Assembly: GCF_014194695.1 (NCBI RefSeq)
Contig: NZ_JACIAH010000015.1
Coordinates: forward strand, 62,001-126,000
Source: Rhizobium sp. BK399
GTDB taxonomy: Bacteria > Pseudomonadota > Alphaproteobacteria > Rhizobiales > Rhizobiaceae
Length of the DNA stretch: 64,000 bases
Direction: 5' to 3'
Numbering within the stretch: position 1 is the stretch's first letter; each line of letters opens with the position of its first letter. A model generated the notes under the pieces. It was not told the origin of the DNA. It saw only the letters and a program-made list of their open reading frames with translations, and did no database searches. The translations under genes and the position numbers were made by a program. Shown here piece after piece: positions 8,448 through 17,306 of the stretch.

Positions 8448-10078
8448 CCGGCTTGATGCATCACCTCATCGTCGCGCCGATCCTGCTTCCGCTGGTCGCA
8501 AGTGCAATCCTGCTTCTGGTCGATGAGCGTCGCCGCACGACCAAGGCGATGATCAGCCTCGGCTCAACGCTCTTTCTGATCCTCGTTGCCCTTGTCTTGT
8601 TCCGGACCGAAATCGGGCAAGGCGACTTCGAAGGGGTCTACCTCGTCGGCAATTGGGCGGCCCCCTTTGGCATCGTGCTGGTGCTGGATGCACTGTCTGC
8701 GCTGATGCTGCTCCTGACCGCGCTTCTGGCGGTTTCGGCGCTGGTCTTTTCACTTGCCCGCTGGCATGCGGTGGGCGCCCACTTCCACAGCATGTTCCAA
8801 CTCCTGCTGATGGGGGTCAACGGTGCCTTCCTCACAGGTGACCTCTTCAATCTGTTTGTATTTTTCGAGGTCATGCTGGCTGCATCCTATGGTCTCCTGC
8901 TGCATGGCTCGGGGCCGCTCAGGGTCAAGGCGGGGATGCACTACATCGCCGTCAACCTGGTTGCGGCGCTGCTCTTTCTGATCGGTGTCAGCCTCATCTA
9001 CGGCACGGCGGGGACATTAAACATGGCAGATCTTGCTGCCCGCATTCCCGAGATCGAACCGGATCGCCGCATGCTGATGGAAGCCGGTGCCGGAATTCTC
9101 GGGATCGTGTTCCTGATCAAGGCCGGCATGTGGCCGCTCTGCTTCTGGCTGCCCACCGCCTATAGTGCCGCCTCCGCACCGGTTGCCGGAATTTTCGCCA
9201 TTATGAGCAAGCTCGGCATCTATGTCATCCTGCGCCTGACGATGTTGCTGTTCAGTGTAGGGCCGTCGGCCAGCTTCGGAACTGTCGTGCTGCTTTATGG
9301 CGGGATGGCGACCCTCATCTTCGGGACCATTGGCGTGCTTGCCTCGCAGGCACTCGGGCGCCTGGCGGGATTTTTCGTGCTGGTGTCGTCGGGAACGCTT
9401 CTGATGGTCATCGGGATCAACGACGGTGCGATTTCCTCAGGCGCGCTGCTTTACCTCGTTAGCTCGACGCTGTCGATCAGCGCCTTTTTCATGCTGATAG
9501 AGCTTGTCGAACGCGGCCAGGACGCTGGCGCCAACGTGCTTGCGGTGACCATGGAAGCCTATGGGGATGCCGAGGACGACGAAGCCGCGGAAAGCGAAGG
9601 TGTCACGATGCCCGGCACCATGACGATCCTCGGGATCTGCTTTGCCGCATGTGCCGTGCTGCTTTCCGGCCTGCCTCCGCTGTCGGGATTTGTCGCTAAA
9701 TTCGCGATGCTTTCGACGATGATGGGAGCAGGGGCGATCGGCGTGCCGCCGACAGCGGCGGTCTGGGCCCTGGCCGTTCTTGTGATCCTCTCCGGTGTCG
9801 CAGCGCTGATTTCCATGACGCGGGCCGGAATTCGCACCTTCTGGAGTTCGCTTGAGGGAACGGTTCCGCGCGTGCTGGTCATCGAGGTCGTGCCCGTCTT
9901 GTTCCTGCTTGCACTCACGCTTGCGCTCACGGTCCAGGCCGGTCCCGCGATGCAGTACATGGATGCCACCATCCGCAGCCTGAGCAGGCCGGGCCTCTAT
10001 ATCGATGCGGTAAGAGATGCGGTGAGACTTCCTGCCTACCGGGATGCAGCCACCGACGGCGATGAGGAGGGCAGATAG
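8444..10078 (+). CDS. phaD: Mrp/Pha antiporter subunit D
   Basis: The 544-residue protein has about 14 membrane helices and is homologous to NuoN/ND2-type antiporter subunits. The proton-channel signatures are present: FFEVMLAASYGLLLHG with the key Glu and FLIKAGMWPLCFWLP with the key Lys. LLSGLPPLSGFVAKFA is the conserved helix 12 region. Its ATG overlaps the TGA of the C subunit (ATGA). An acidic insert near residues 375-385 (YGDAEDDEAAESEG) is a cytoplasmic or periplasmic loop. Confidence 0.94.
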   Translation: MTGLMHHLIVAPILLPLVASAILLLVDERRRTTKAMISLGSTLFLILVALVLFRTEIGQGDFEGVYLVGNWAAPFGIVLVLDALSALMLLLTALLAVSALVFSLARWHAVGAHFHSMFQLLLMGVNGAFLTGDLFNLFVFFEVMLAASYGLLLHGSGPLRVKAGMHYIAVNLVAALLFLIGVSLIYGTAGTLNMADLAARIPEIEPDRRMLMEAGAGILGIVFLIKAGMWPLCFWLPTAYSAASAPVAGIFAIMSKLGIYVILRLTMLLFSVGPSASFGTVVLLYGGMATLIFGTIGVLASQALGRLAGFFVLVSSGTLLMVIGINDGAISSGALLYLVSSTLSISAFFMLIELVERGQDAGANVLAVTMEAYGDAEDDEAAESEGVTMPGTMTILGICFAACAVLLSGLPPLSGFVAKFAMLSTMMGAGAIGVPPTAAVWALAVLVILSGVAALISMTRAGIRTFWSSLEGTVPRVLVIEVVPVLFLLALTLALTVQAGPAMQYMDATIRSLSRPGLYIDAVRDAVRLPAYRDAATDGDEEGR

Positions 10079-10551
10079 TGCTTCCGTATCCGATTCTCAC
10101 CCTTTTTCTGGTGCTGATGTGGTTGCTGCTCAACGGGTTCAGCCTCGGTCAGCTCGTGCTTGGCATCCTCGTTGCCGTCTTTGCCTCCTGGGCCATGGCA
10201 TCGTTGCGCACCGAGCGACCGGCCCTGGCGAAATGGTATCTTCTTCCGAAACTGTTCTTCCGGGTTGTTGTCGATATCGCGGAGTCCAATCTTTCGGTCT
10301 CATGGATCATCCTCCGACGCGGCCGGCGGCACGATCCCGGCTTTCTCAGCATCGAACTGGAAGTTCGCAACCCCTTTGCCCTGGCGTTGCTTGCGATCAT
10401 CCTGACAAGCACGCCAGGGTCTGCATGGCTTGAATACGACTCCAATGACAACACGGTTCTCCTGCATGTCCTCGACATCCAGAACGAAGCGGTGTGGCGC
10501 AACACGATCAAGAACCGGTACGAGAAAATGCTTATGGAGATATTCGCATGA
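10078..10551 (+). CDS. phaE: Mrp/Pha antiporter subunit E
   Basis: The 157-residue protein starts with a GTG that shares its first base with the TAG stop of the D subunit. Two N-terminal membrane helices (residues 4-40) are followed by a soluble part with the MrpE signatures RVVVDIAESNLSVSW and LTSTPGSAWLEYD. MrpE is the subunit found only in Mrp-type complexes and helps assembly. The next gene starts in the ATGA overlapping its stop. Confidence 0.93.
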   Translation: MLPYPILTLFLVLMWLLLNGFSLGQLVLGILVAVFASWAMASLRTERPALAKWYLLPKLFFRVVVDIAESNLSVSWIILRRGRRHDPGFLSIELEVRNPFALALLAIILTSTPGSAWLEYDSNDNTVLLHVLDIQNEAVWRNTIKNRYEKMLMEIFA

Positions 10552-10829
10552 GTGCCATCATTGTGTTTACCGCGGTTTCGATTGCGCAGCTGATGCTGGT
10601 TGCGGCGATGGCGATTGCCTCGATCAGAATGTTCATCGGACCCCGTGCTCAGGACCGCATCATCGCCCTCGATACGTTCTACATCAATGCAATGCTTCTC
10701 TTGGTTACCTTCGGTGTCGGCACCGGCCGCGTGGTCTACTTCGAGGCAGCACTTGTCATCGGCATGCTTGGCTTCGTTGCCACCGTTGCCCTCGCCAAGT
10801 TCCTGATGCGCGGGGAGGTGATTGAATGA
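10548..10829 (+). CDS. phaF: Mrp/Pha antiporter subunit F
   Basis: The 93-residue protein has three membrane helices, with the MrpF signature GPRAQDRIIALDTFYINAML between helices one and two. The frame is open 18 codons further upstream inside the E gene, but the ATG at 10548 overlaps the E stop in the same ATGA manner as the rest of the operon and begins directly with a membrane helix, so that start is chosen. Confidence 0.92.
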   Translation: MSAIIVFTAVSIAQLMLVAAMAIASIRMFIGPRAQDRIIALDTFYINAMLLLVTFGVGTGRVVYFEAALVIGMLGFVATVALAKFLMRGEVIE

Positions 10830-11191
10830 TCTATGAAGCGACAGATCTTCCCCTTCCGGTCGCCATAGCGGTTGCGGTCTTCCTGCTGCTTGGTGCGACC
10901 CTTGCGCTGATCGGAGCAATCGGATTTCTGCGACTGCCGACCTTCTATGAGCGCATCCATGCGCCGACACTCGGCACGAGCTGGGGGATAGGCGGTATCA
11001 TGCTCGGCTCGATGATCTTCTTTTCGGTCGGCTCCGAACGATTGGTCATTCACGAAATCCTCATCGGAATCTTTGTCACCGTGACGACGCCGGTGACCTT
11101 CATGCTGCTCGCGCGCGCCGCTCTCCACCGTGACCGGACGGAGAGGAATCCGGAGGTTCCCGGCAAGCAGACAGGCGAAGCCGAGGTTTGA
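10826..11191 (+). CDS. phaG: Mrp/Pha antiporter subunit G
   Basis: The 121-residue protein has three membrane helices. The MrpG signature is GFLRLPTFYERIHAPTLGTS at about residues 33-52, followed by a charged C-terminal tail (HRDRTERNPE). The start overlaps the F subunit stop. It is the last gene of the operon; no clear terminator is visible after it. Confidence 0.92.
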   Translation: MIYEATDLPLPVAIAVAVFLLLGATLALIGAIGFLRLPTFYERIHAPTLGTSWGIGGIMLGSMIFFSVGSERLVIHEILIGIFVTVTTPVTFMLLARAALHRDRTERNPEVPGKQTGEAEV

Positions 11192-11537
11192 AACTCTCTG
11201 GTCGGCCGCCCTACAGCCACTCGTCAGGCTCTTTCGCCTCTATGGCGGGCAGAGATCTCGCGATAAAAGCGACGTGGGCGGCATGGCAGTTCCAACACAG
11301 GCACGGACATCCCGATCGCCCGATGTGCATCTTCCGAAGGGAGAGCATCGACCCTTGCCGCGTGCCGCATCCAGCTGATCGCAGCGGCGGCCGGGCTGCG
11401 GACGATCAACTCTTCAGCTGCACCAACAAATCCTTGCGGGGCGATCTTGATTGGACCTCGTTGTCCCCTAGCTCCATAAAAAGGGGCGAAGAGTGCCTCG
11501 ACGGGGCCGCGCAACTTTCAGCCGGATGGAGCCCACC
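11192..11537. other. Intergenic stretch without a supported gene
   Basis: This 346-bp interval follows the pha operon. A 96-codon frame on the minus strand (11224-11514) is open but has no ribosome binding site, domain or plausible composition, so it is not called. The interval probably carries the promoter of the next gene. Confidence 0.5.
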
Positions 11538-11975
11538 ATGAAACATCAAACATTGGAACAACTGCAGGCAATTGCGGGGATCGACCAGGCGTTTCCGCAA
11601 CGGTTAATGTCTCGCAACGAACGTCTCACGCGCTGGGTTGAGCTCCTTGAGGCAAGCCCGCATCGGCGGCTGGCAACGCTCTATCAGACCGAGCATCAGC
11701 CGACGTCAATCCTGTCGCGCCTGCGTAGCGACAATTCGCCGATTTCGGTCGCGTTCGAGGATCCGATCCTGCGTACTTCCGGCCTTGAAGGGGATACCTA
11801 TGGCGAGGCCAAGACCTTCTTCGGTCTGACCGACGGCGAATTGCATAACGTTCTGTGCTATTGCCATTTCGGCGCAACGGTCAGCGCTGCAACGGCGGCC
11901 CACTATGTCCGCGGAATCCTCGGCACGGAAAAGCCGACCCTGTTTGCGCGGCTACGGGCCCTGTTCATGTCCTGA
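11538..11975 (+). CDS. Conserved protein of unknown function
   Basis: The 145-residue product has no signal peptide or membrane segment and looks like a soluble, mostly helical protein. It begins with a helix-rich segment (residues 1-45, including LMSRNERLTRWVELLE). A central stretch with ILRTSGLEGDTYGEAKTFFG and a cysteine/histidine pair in LCYCHFG follow, with an LFARLRALF amphipathic end. The CYCH residues could bind a metal or flavin, but this is only a possibility. An alternative start lies four codons upstream (11526); GGATGG before it is the only ribosome-binding-like sequence. I do not recognise the family. Confidence 0.62.
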   Translation: MKHQTLEQLQAIAGIDQAFPQRLMSRNERLTRWVELLEASPHRRLATLYQTEHQPTSILSRLRSDNSPISVAFEDPILRTSGLEGDTYGEAKTFFGLTDGELHNVLCYCHFGATVSAATAAHYVRGILGTEKPTLFARLRALFMS

Positions 11976-12052
11976 GGGTGTCGACAGGGCACAGGAAAGA
12001 ATCTGCCCGGCTTGCCGTCCGTCTGAACGACGGCCGGCCCGACGTGACGGGG

Positions 12053-12691
12053 TCAATCACCCTGGTCGCCGGACAAACCTGTCTGCTCCTGCAGGGTGCT
12101 GAGGCATTGATCGTTATGGGCAAAGCGGAAAATGCTGTAAACCGCCAGGCCAAGTTCATCGCTGCCTGATATGGTGACGCTCGCCGACTGTGCATTCTTG
12201 TACTTTGCGCTGAGATTATCCCATTGCTCAAAGACCTGCCGTTCCTGCGCCACCACGGCGTCCCGGAACATTCCGTCCTTGCCGTATTTGGACCTGGCAG
12301 CGTGATCAACCTTTTCGTCGGCCGGACCAAACTCGGACGCGAGCAGTGACGCGGCCTCCTTGTAGACCTGTCGCGTAGTGGTGCCGCGCTGGTCGTCATT
12401 GATATAGCGCGACACGGCAACGACATTGCATATCCCCATGCCTTGAACATAGGCGAGCACGTACTGGTCATAGAGGTCGCTCCCACCCGGCAGGCTGGAG
12501 CATGTATACTGACCCGTCGTATCGGCGCCGTCTCCGTAGATCGGCTTGCAGCCCAATGCCGATGGCAGCGAATCCTGCGCAACACCAAACGGCCTGAACG
12601 CCGGTGGCGCCGATTCAGTTGGCGAAATGGAGGCGGTAACGGTCGAGGCAGCAGCGAGGACCACGGACGTCAGAATATCGATCAAGGCCAT
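12053..12691 (-). CDS. Secreted protein of unknown function
   Basis: The 212-residue product starts with a short hydrophobic signal (MALIDILTSVVLAAASTVTA) and then appears soluble. It contains four or more cysteines (GCKPIYG, QYTCSSL, MGICNV, NDQCLSTL) that could form disulfides in the periplasm. A GGGAG ribosome binding site lies just before the ATG at 12691. The frame remains open 53 codons upstream, but that segment is rich in Cys, Gly and Arg and lacks gene-like features. No family is recognised. Confidence 0.62.
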   Translation of the reverse strand: MALIDILTSVVLAAASTVTASISPTESAPPAFRPFGVAQDSLPSALGCKPIYGDGADTTGQYTCSSLPGGSDLYDQYVLAYVQGMGICNVVAVSRYINDDQRGTTTRQVYKEAASLLASEFGPADEKVDHAARSKYGKDGMFRDAVVAQERQVFEQWDNLSAKYKNAQSASVTISGSDELGLAVYSIFRFAHNDQCLSTLQEQTGLSGDQGD

Positions 12692-12922
12692 CGAATCACT
12701 CCCGAGCAAGATCGGGCCATAGCACGCCAGCGCCCGACGCGAAGCAGACCCACGCTCAAAGCATGGGCGGGCATCACAATTTCCACAGCCTTTGGCTCCG
12801 CGCAGGGATTGTGAACCACTAAGGCCGCAGCAGCCAGATGGTTCCATCACAACATTGTGGGTGTATCGTTTTCCAAGCGGCTGCAGACGGCTGTGGAGGC
12901 TGGAGGACGCTCGGATGCGCCC

Positions 12923-14461
12923 TTAGCTTTCGGAGATCCGCCGCTCTTCGTCGGAGCCGGTGGCGAGCTGCTTCCAGTCCAGGTCCTCCTGCAGCTCGAG
13001 ATATTGCCCTGGCCCAATTCGATCCGTGTCGCGCAGTTCCTCCAGCCGCTCGCGTTGCGCAAGCACTGCAAGCCGCGACAGGAATTGCCGTCGATCGACC
13101 TCGGACTTGCCCGGGTTGGCATCCCGCTCGCAATGTTCACGATATGCCTGGCGCAGTGCTTCTACCTCCGCGCCACTCTCGGTCGAAAGCCGGACGAGCG
13201 CAGCCTCGGCCAATGACTTTCGCGCCAAGAAAAGCTCCTCGCGTGCCTCTTCCTGTCGTCCGAGCTTCATAAGCCTGATCATCGGAGCCAGGGTCGCGCC
13301 CTGGATGATGAGCGTCGCCAGCACGACCGAAAAGGCTGTCAGCACGACGAGGTTTCGTTCGGGAAAATCGGCTGGCAGCGCAAAGGCCGTGGCAAGGGTC
13401 ACGAGACCGCGCATGCCAGACCATCCGACAAGCAGGGTTTCGCCGGATGCGAAGGGTGCAAGACTGTGTCCGCGTCGATGACGAAATCCTACGATGGCGT
13501 GAAAGAGGAAGGCGACCGAAAGCCGCGCGCCAATCACCCCGGCGACGACGATCGCCGCAAACCGGAGTGCCCGGGCGAGTTCGGCAGCCGACATCGCCTC
13601 CACGATGCGACGCGCCTGCAAACCCATCAGCAGGAATGCGACGACGTTCAAAAGGAAGACAACGGTTGTCCAGACGGCGAAGGAATGAACGCGCATGCGT
13701 GGTGAATCATTGACCGTGGTGAGGACTGCAATGGTCATCGCCGACGATACAGTCGCCAGCACGGCTGACAGATGCAGCCTTTCGGCGATCAGCCAGGTTG
13801 CGAAGGCGTACACGAACTGAAGCAGCGTGCCGCCGACAGTATTGTCTGTGACAGGTCTTAACCCGGAGACGAGATAACCGAACAAAATGCCGAAGGCTAT
13901 TCCGCCTGGAGCCGCAAGGCCAAGTCGCACCACGGTGCTCAAATCGATGCCACCGCGAGCCTGGACGGTCAGGGCCGCGCTGAACAGCAGAAGGGCGGTG
14001 GCGTCATTGAAGAGGCTCTCGCCCTTGAGCAGGGCGTCCACTCGCCGCGAGACCGGCAGATTGGACAGGACGGCAGTCGCGGCGGCGGCATCAGGCGGAG
14101 CAACGATTGCCCCAAGCGTGACGGCCACGGCAAGCGGCAGCCCGACAGTCCATGCGCTGATCGAGACCACGACACCTGTGGTGACCAGTACGGCGACCAC
14201 GGCATAGACGAACAGCGGCAACGCCATCCGCCTGGCTGCGCCAAGCGGAAAATCATAAGCTGCGTCGACGAGGACAGGCGCGATGAACAGGGCAAGCGCC
14301 GTCGGCGGGTCGATCGGAATGACCGGGGCGCCTGGCAGCATCGCGACAGCGACGCCGGCGGCAGCGAGAATGCCGGGATAAGGCAGCTGCATTCGCCGCG
14401 TTACCTGCAAAAGCAAGATCGCGACCGCAAGCAGGGCGACGAGGGTTTCAAAGAACGTCAT
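12923..14461 (-). CDS. NhaP-type Na+/H+ antiporter (CPA1 family)
   Basis: The 512-residue protein has 12-13 membrane helices over residues 1-400 and a cytoplasmic tail. Family signatures are APVLVDAAYDF for helix 4, GAIVAPPDAAAATAVLSNLP with the ion-binding Asp pair, and LFNDATALLLFSAAL with another conserved Asp. The tail (about residues 405-512) is charged and helical (SGAEVEALRQAYREH) and probably regulates transport. It exchanges protons for Na+ or K+ at the inner membrane. It is transcribed towards the unknown secreted protein, with 231 bp between them in which I see no further gene. Confidence 0.9.
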   Translation of the reverse strand: MTFFETLVALLAVAILLLQVTRRMQLPYPGILAAAGVAVAMLPGAPVIPIDPPTALALFIAPVLVDAAYDFPLGAARRMALPLFVYAVVAVLVTTGVVVSISAWTVGLPLAVAVTLGAIVAPPDAAAATAVLSNLPVSRRVDALLKGESLFNDATALLLFSAALTVQARGGIDLSTVVRLGLAAPGGIAFGILFGYLVSGLRPVTDNTVGGTLLQFVYAFATWLIAERLHLSAVLATVSSAMTIAVLTTVNDSPRMRVHSFAVWTTVVFLLNVVAFLLMGLQARRIVEAMSAAELARALRFAAIVVAGVIGARLSVAFLFHAIVGFRHRRGHSLAPFASGETLLVGWSGMRGLVTLATAFALPADFPERNLVVLTAFSVVLATLIIQGATLAPMIRLMKLGRQEEAREELFLARKSLAEAALVRLSTESGAEVEALRQAYREHCERDANPGKSEVDRRQFLSRLAVLAQRERLEELRDTDRIGPGQYLELQEDLDWKQLATGSDEERRISES

Positions 14462-14568
14462 CGTTGAATAGTAGCAGGCTTTCGCGCGCGTTGAAGCGGT
14501 CGTAAATTCCCTGTAATGCTCGAAGCCTCGACTGCCGACATGATAGTGCAGCGGCGCGGAGCGCGAAG

Positions 14569-15792
14569 ATGGATTACGACGTTGCGATTGTGGGTGCTGG
14601 CGCTGCGGGCATTGCGGCGGCGCGCCGGTTGGCTAAGGCCGGGCGTTCGGTGATGCTCATCGAAGCGAGCGACCGCGTCGGCGGCCGCGCCTGGACCATC
14701 GAACTGGCTCAGATGCCGCTCGACATGGGATGCGGCTGGCTGCACTCGGCCGAGCGTAATCCCTTGGTCAAACTCGCGCAGGCCAAAGGCTTCGAGATCG
14801 AAGCAGGCCCCACGGCCTGGCAAAGACAATGGCATGATCTCGGCTTTTCTGCCGAGGAGCAACAGGCCGCCGCGACCGCCTGGTCGACCCTGCAGCAACG
14901 CATGGAGAGCGCTCCGCCGGCAAGTGACCGGGCCTCGGACCTTTTGCCGCCAGAGGGCGAATGGAACAATTATTGCCAGTCGGTGAGCGGCTACATGAAT
15001 GGCGCTGCCCTCGACCGACTGTCGGTCGTCGATTTCCTTGCCTACGACAAGGCGTCGACCGATTCCAACTGGCGGGTGCGTAAGGGATACGGCAGCCTGA
15101 TTGCATCAAGCCTTCCGGAGGTGGCACTCAGGCTGTCCGTGCCGGTTCGTCGCATCGCCTTGACCGGTCAGGGCGTCCGTCTGGACACCGATCATGGCGC
15201 TGTCAGTGCGCGCACGGCTGTTGTCACCGCCTCGACGAACATCCTGTCCAGGGGTGCAATCGCCTTCGACGCGGATGTAGACGACCATCTCCATGCCGCA
15301 GGCAAACTCCCCCTCGGCCTTGCCGACAAGCTGTTCTTCGAACTGCACGGCGACCACGGGCTTGACCCCGAGTCCCATCTCCTCGGCAATCCACATGCAA
15401 GCGAAACCGGCAGTTACTATATCCGGCCGCTTGGTCGACCGGTGATCGAGGGCTTCTTCGGTGGCACGGGCGCTGTCGCCATCGAGCGTGCCGGGCTGCT
15501 CGAGGCCTTTGCGTTTGCGATCGAGGAGTTGTCGGCGCAGCTCGGCGCCCATATCCGTCGCCATGTGCGGCCGCTTGCAGCAACATCATGGTGCCGGACC
15601 GACTGGGTGGGGGGCTCGTACAGCCATGCATTGCCGGGTGAGGCGAGCGCCCGCCTGACCCTGGCGAGGCCTGTGGCCGAGAGGTTATTCTTCGCTGGCG
15701 AGGCGACCCACCCCTTTGACTTTTCCACCGCACATGGAGCCTGGCAGAGCGGCGAGAGGGCAGCCGATGAGGTGATCGAGCGGCTTGCCTGA
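14569..15792 (+). CDS. Flavin-containing monoamine oxidase family protein
   Basis: The 407-residue product begins with an FAD Rossmann motif (DVAIVGAGAAGIAAARRLA) followed by EASDRVGGRAWT, which together define the amine oxidase family. The C-terminus carries the second FAD-binding stretch RLFFAGEATHPFDFSTAHGA. Residues 40-330 hold the substrate domain. The natural substrate is probably a polyamine or other amine, but sequence does not settle it. The length is slightly below the usual 430-450. There is no signal peptide. The gene diverges from the NhaP-type antiporter. Confidence 0.88.
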   Translation: MDYDVAIVGAGAAGIAAARRLAKAGRSVMLIEASDRVGGRAWTIELAQMPLDMGCGWLHSAERNPLVKLAQAKGFEIEAGPTAWQRQWHDLGFSAEEQQAAATAWSTLQQRMESAPPASDRASDLLPPEGEWNNYCQSVSGYMNGAALDRLSVVDFLAYDKASTDSNWRVRKGYGSLIASSLPEVALRLSVPVRRIALTGQGVRLDTDHGAVSARTAVVTASTNILSRGAIAFDADVDDHLHAAGKLPLGLADKLFFELHGDHGLDPESHLLGNPHASETGSYYIRPLGRPVIEGFFGGTGAVAIERAGLLEAFAFAIEELSAQLGAHIRRHVRPLAATSWCRTDWVGGSYSHALPGEASARLTLARPVAERLFFAGEATHPFDFSTAHGAWQSGERAADEVIERLA

Positions 15793-15901
15793 GCCTCGGG
15801 TGCCGTCCCGGTGTGGCAAACGGTCGCTGCGTCCAATGCCGCTGGACAGGGGCCGGGCGAGCTGATTGCATGCCGGCGGCTCGGGGCCAAGGGGACGGAT
15901 C

Positions 15902-17200
15902 ATGGACACGGGGAATGGATGCATGACGCAAGGAAGCTTTGGCTTTCCGCCTGCGGACATTCGGGCACGCTCGCTCGGGGAACTTCACGCGCGGCCCTAT
16001 GCGCTCGTGCCGGCGTCGCGCGTCATATTCCAGCTCGCTTTCCTGACGGAAAGCGCCGGTGACAACGATCACGAGACGCTTGCAGATCTTTCCCGGTCAA
16101 GCGGGGTTGCGCCACCCGCCCGCGAAACGAGCCATCATGCCATCACCTGGGGGCCGGGGACGCTCCGCTGGGAGCGGCATACGGAATTTTCGACCTATTT
16201 CTGGGACTGTCCAGCACCGGACAGGTTTGGCCAGACGATCGCCGTGCATCCCTTCGGCGCAAGCTTTTCGCCACCGGGGCCATTCATCTCCGGTATCAGG
16301 CTGGAAATCCGGCCCGATACGCCTGAGACGGAGCAGGAAAAATCGGTCTTCGACCCGACCAGCCTGTGCCGGAGCGAACTGAAGAATGGCCAGGCCGCGA
16401 TCCTCACCGATTTTCGTCAGGACGGAGACGGTCTGACGAAAATTCTGGTCATCGATCGCGGCATGTCCGACAGCGCCCGGGGCGCGCTTGTCCAGCGCCT
16501 TCTCGATATCGAGACCTACCGTACCCTTGCGATGATGGGCCTGCCACTGGCGCAATCGCTCTCGCCCGAAATTCGCCAGATCGAATCCGGCCTGACGGCG
16601 ATTACCCAGCGCATGAAGCTGCATGCGCGCGACGAAGCGGACCAGATGTTGTCCGAGATTACACGCCTGGCCGCCGAGCTGGAGGCGAATGCGGCACTCA
16701 GCCTCTACCGGTTCGGAGCCAGCCGCGCCTATTACGAGATTGTTCAGGAGCGTATCCGGGCATTGGCGGAGACGGCGATGCCCGGCAGCGAGACGCTCGG
16801 CGCCTTCCTCGAGCGTCGGCTTGCGCCGGCAATGCGGACCTGCCAATCGGTGGAGGAACGGCAGGCGAACCTGTCGCGCAAGCTGGCGCGCGCGACAGCC
16901 CTGCTGCGGAGCTGGATCGATGTCGAGCTGGAACGCATCAACACGACGGTGCTCAATTCGATGGACCGTCGTGCGCAACTGCAGCTGCGGCTGCAGCAGA
17001 CCGTTGAAGGCCTGTCCGTTGCCGCGATCTCCTACTATGTCGTCGGGCTGCTCGGCTATCTGGCGAAGGGCGCGCACAATATCGGCCTCGACGTCTCCCC
17101 GGAAACGCTGACCGGCCTGTCCGTTCCCCTCGTCGTCGCCGGCATGTGGCTTGTTGTGCGCAGCATCAGGCGCAGGCATGCCGAAGAGGATAGGCATTGA
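15902..17200 (+). CDS. DUF3422 family membrane-anchored protein
   Basis: The 432-residue protein matches the alphaproteobacterial DUF3422 family: an N-terminal ELHARPYALV motif, a long soluble domain with WGPGTLRWERHTEFSTYFW, and two C-terminal membrane helices (about residues 360-382 and 395-415). The region 225-345 is long and helical and likely forms coiled coil. The N-terminal domain therefore faces the cytoplasm from a C-terminal anchor. Its function is unknown. The ATG at 15902 follows AGGGGACGG; ATGs at 15866 and 15923 are alternatives. It follows the amine oxidase by about 110 bp. Confidence 0.83.
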   Translation: MDTGNGCMTQGSFGFPPADIRARSLGELHARPYALVPASRVIFQLAFLTESAGDNDHETLADLSRSSGVAPPARETSHHAITWGPGTLRWERHTEFSTYFWDCPAPDRFGQTIAVHPFGASFSPPGPFISGIRLEIRPDTPETEQEKSVFDPTSLCRSELKNGQAAILTDFRQDGDGLTKILVIDRGMSDSARGALVQRLLDIETYRTLAMMGLPLAQSLSPEIRQIESGLTAITQRMKLHARDEADQMLSEITRLAAELEANAALSLYRFGASRAYYEIVQERIRALAETAMPGSETLGAFLERRLAPAMRTCQSVEERQANLSRKLARATALLRSWIDVELERINTTVLNSMDRRAQLQLRLQQTVEGLSVAAISYYVVGLLGYLAKGAHNIGLDVSPETLTGLSVPLVVAGMWLVVRSIRRRHAEEDRH

Positions 17201-17306
17201 TGTGCTTTCCCAGGCAGCCGGAGCGATATGCGATTGGGCTTGCGGGAGACAAAGGCAATGGCCCGACTTGCGGCAATCCGCTTTGGGGCGCCAATTCCTT
17301 CCCGGT

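Noticed and set aside
11224..11514. Minus-strand frame of 96 codons after the pha operon
   Set aside because: No ribosome binding site, no domain, and composition typical of random GC-rich frames.
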